Assembly: GCA_003233545.1 (NCBI GenBank)
Contig: QILZ01000258.1
Location: 1-5,546, forward strand
From: Spirochaetales bacterium
GTDB lineage: Bacteria > Spirochaetota > Spirochaetia > SZUA-6
Reading direction: 5' to 3'
DNA: 5,546 nt
The notes under the pieces are model-generated. The model did no database searches. It had not been told where the DNA came from and saw only the letters and a program-made list of their open reading frames with translations. Position numbers and translations under genes: made by a program. Numbering within the stretch: position 1 is the first letter of the stretch; every line of letters begins with the position of its first letter. This document shows, one piece after another, positions 4,351-5,546 of the stretch.

Positions 4351-5546
4351 TTGAAAGTATTGATTGTGGATGATGAAAAAAATATACGGGATTCGATCGC
4401 AAATTATCTGAAACTTGAAAGTATAGAGGCGGTTTGTGCAGAAAACGGCATATCCGCACAGAGGTTTTTAAACGGTGAATACTTTTATGCGGCGGTTATA
4501 GATTTAAAAATGCCCGGAATTAACGGACTCGAGCTTTTGCAATGGATAAAAGACCAGGGATATAACGTTCCTGTTATAATGATTTCGGCATTCGGCGAAG
4601 TAAAGGATGCTGTGGAGGCGATGAAGCTCGGGGCCCGCGATTATATTGTTAAACCCTTCGACCCCGAAGAACTAACAATAAAGTTAAAGAGACTCATAGA
4701 GGAAAAAATAATTCAGGATAAACTGAAATCGACAGCAGGAACCGCTTTTTCCGGAAACCGGAACAACCTGGCGGGCAGAGGCAGAAAGATGCAGAAAATA
4801 TCGAAACTTATAGCAAAAGTTGCGGCTGCTCCCTCCACAGTACTGATAACAGGCGAAAGCGGTACCGGAAAAGAGGTAGCCGCAAAGAGAATTCACAGCA
4901 TTTCTCCGGGTGATGATTATCCGTTTATTGCCGTAAACATCGGAGGAATACCGGAATCGTTGATAGAAAGCGAACTTTTCGGCTACGAAAGAGGGGCTTT
5001 TACCGGTGCGAATAACCGTAAACCCGGAATGTTCGAGCTTGCCGCCTCCGGAACGATTTTCCTCGATGAAATAGGTGATATGCCGGTACATCTGCAGGTT
5101 AAACTCTTAAGAGTTCTACAGGATAAAAAGATCCGGAGATTAGGCGGCACTCAAACCATACCTGTAGAGACCAGGATAATTACGGCCACCAACAAAAATC
5201 CGGAAAAACTTGTAAGAGAGAATAAATTAAGGGAAGACCTTTTCTATAGATTAAATGTATTTCAGATACATCTGCCGCCCTTAAGAGAAAGAATGGAAGA
5301 TTTGCCTGATCTTATAAGCTTTTTCATAGATAAATTCAACAGAGTTATGTCGAAACATATTACAGGCATCGACGAGGAAGCTTTGAATATTCTAAGAAAT
5401 TATTCATTCCCCGGCAATATAAGAGAACTCGAAAACATTATCGAAAGGGCATTTATCTTAAGCGAGGAGAATATCATAAGAATTAATGATATCGGTCTGA
5501 CCGCCGTTAATCTGCAGAACGAAAAATATTCCGGTTCAGCCGGGAT
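4351..5546 (+). CDS. NtrC-family sigma54-dependent response regulator, 3'-truncated by the window edge
   Basis: This cytoplasmic regulator is the evident partner of the upstream kinase; once phosphorylated it should activate sigma54 RNA polymerase by ATP hydrolysis. Residues 1-115 form a receiver: acidic pair Asp7-Asp8, phospho-acceptor Asp51 in IDLKMPG, Ser79 and Lys101 in the KPF motif. A short linker leads to an AAA+ domain from about 140. Its motifs are Walker A GESGTGKE (168-175), the sigma54-contacting GAFTGA loop intact (215-220), Walker B GTIFLDEIGD (234-243), arginine-finger region LREDLFYRLN (293-302) and sensor II FPGNIREL (353-360). The visible 398 residues stop shortly after the AAA+ domain, so the expected Fis-type helix-turn-helix lies beyond the window. 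The start is TTG: the receiver strand KVLIVDDE begins immediately after it and the kinase stop is in the same frame just upstream. The gap to the kinase is 18 bases. No sigma54 (-24/-12) site was recognised upstream of this operon. Confidence 0.95.
   Translation, partial: MKVLIVDDEKNIRDSIANYLKLESIEAVCAENGISAQRFLNGEYFYAAVIDLKMPGINGLELLQWIKDQGYNVPVIMISAFGEVKDAVEAMKLGARDYIVKPFDPEELTIKLKRLIEEKIIQDKLKSTAGTAFSGNRNNLAGRGRKMQKISKLIAKVAAAPSTVLITGESGTGKEVAAKRIHSISPGDDYPFIAVNIGGIPESLIESELFGYERGAFTGANNRKPGMFELAASGTIFLDEIGDMPVHLQVKLLRVLQDKKIRRLGGTQTIPVETRIITATNKNPEKLVRENKLREDLFYRLNVFQIHLPPLRERMEDLPDLISFFIDKFNRVMSKHITGIDEEALNILRNYSFPGNIRELENIIERAFILSEENIIRINDIGLTAVNLQNEKYSGSAG

Noticed and set aside
4684..5091. 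Minus-strand open frame of 135 codons
   Set aside because: It is antisense to the AAA+ domain of the response regulator, which is unambiguous.

Overview
The window carries six protein genes in two divergent groups. Three lie on the minus strand (positions 1-1642) and three on the plus strand (1768 to the end), separated by a 125-base AT-rich intergenic region. The DNA is moderately AT-rich, Shine-Dalgarno sites are purine-rich, and three of the six genes appear to start with TTG. The NtrC-type regulator paired with a simple HEIKNPL-type kinase, and the general style of the proteins, would fit a spirochaete or another anaerobic diderm. That placement is an impression from the sequence, not a demonstrated assignment. 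I see no tRNA, rRNA, CRISPR array, insertion sequence or convincing rho-independent terminator.

Minus-strand group, in transcription order: a nucleoside phosphorylase/nucleosidase-superfamily protein most like 5'-methylthioadenosine/S-adenosylhomocysteine nucleosidase (863-1642); a 67-residue ribbon-helix-helix DNA-binding protein with its own good sigma70-type promoter (562-765); and protein-L-isoaspartate O-methyltransferase, pcm (532 to beyond position 1, C-terminus missing). The methyltransferase makes S-adenosylhomocysteine, which the nucleosidase type is known to destroy, so the two enzymes may be linked through SAM by-product removal. The small regulator sits directly upstream of pcm and probably shares its transcript.

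Plus-strand group: a promoter with a perfect TATAAT box precedes a GT-B fold family 4 glycosyltransferase (1768-3039). It is followed after 12 bases by a membrane sensor histidine kinase (3052-4332, N-terminus uncertain), and after 18 more bases by an NtrC-family, sigma54-dependent response regulator (4351 to beyond the window end, DNA-binding domain missing). The tight spacing suggests one operon in which a sugar-transfer enzyme is co-expressed with a phosphorelay. The kinase has a small extracytoplasmic sensor with an unusual methionine-rich loop, the most distinctive protein feature in the window.

No wholly new system can be claimed. The points most worth a second look are the Met-rich sensor loop, the glycosyltransferase/two-component linkage, the SAM-related minus-strand cluster with its embedded regulator, and two small dyad elements in the divergent intergenic region.
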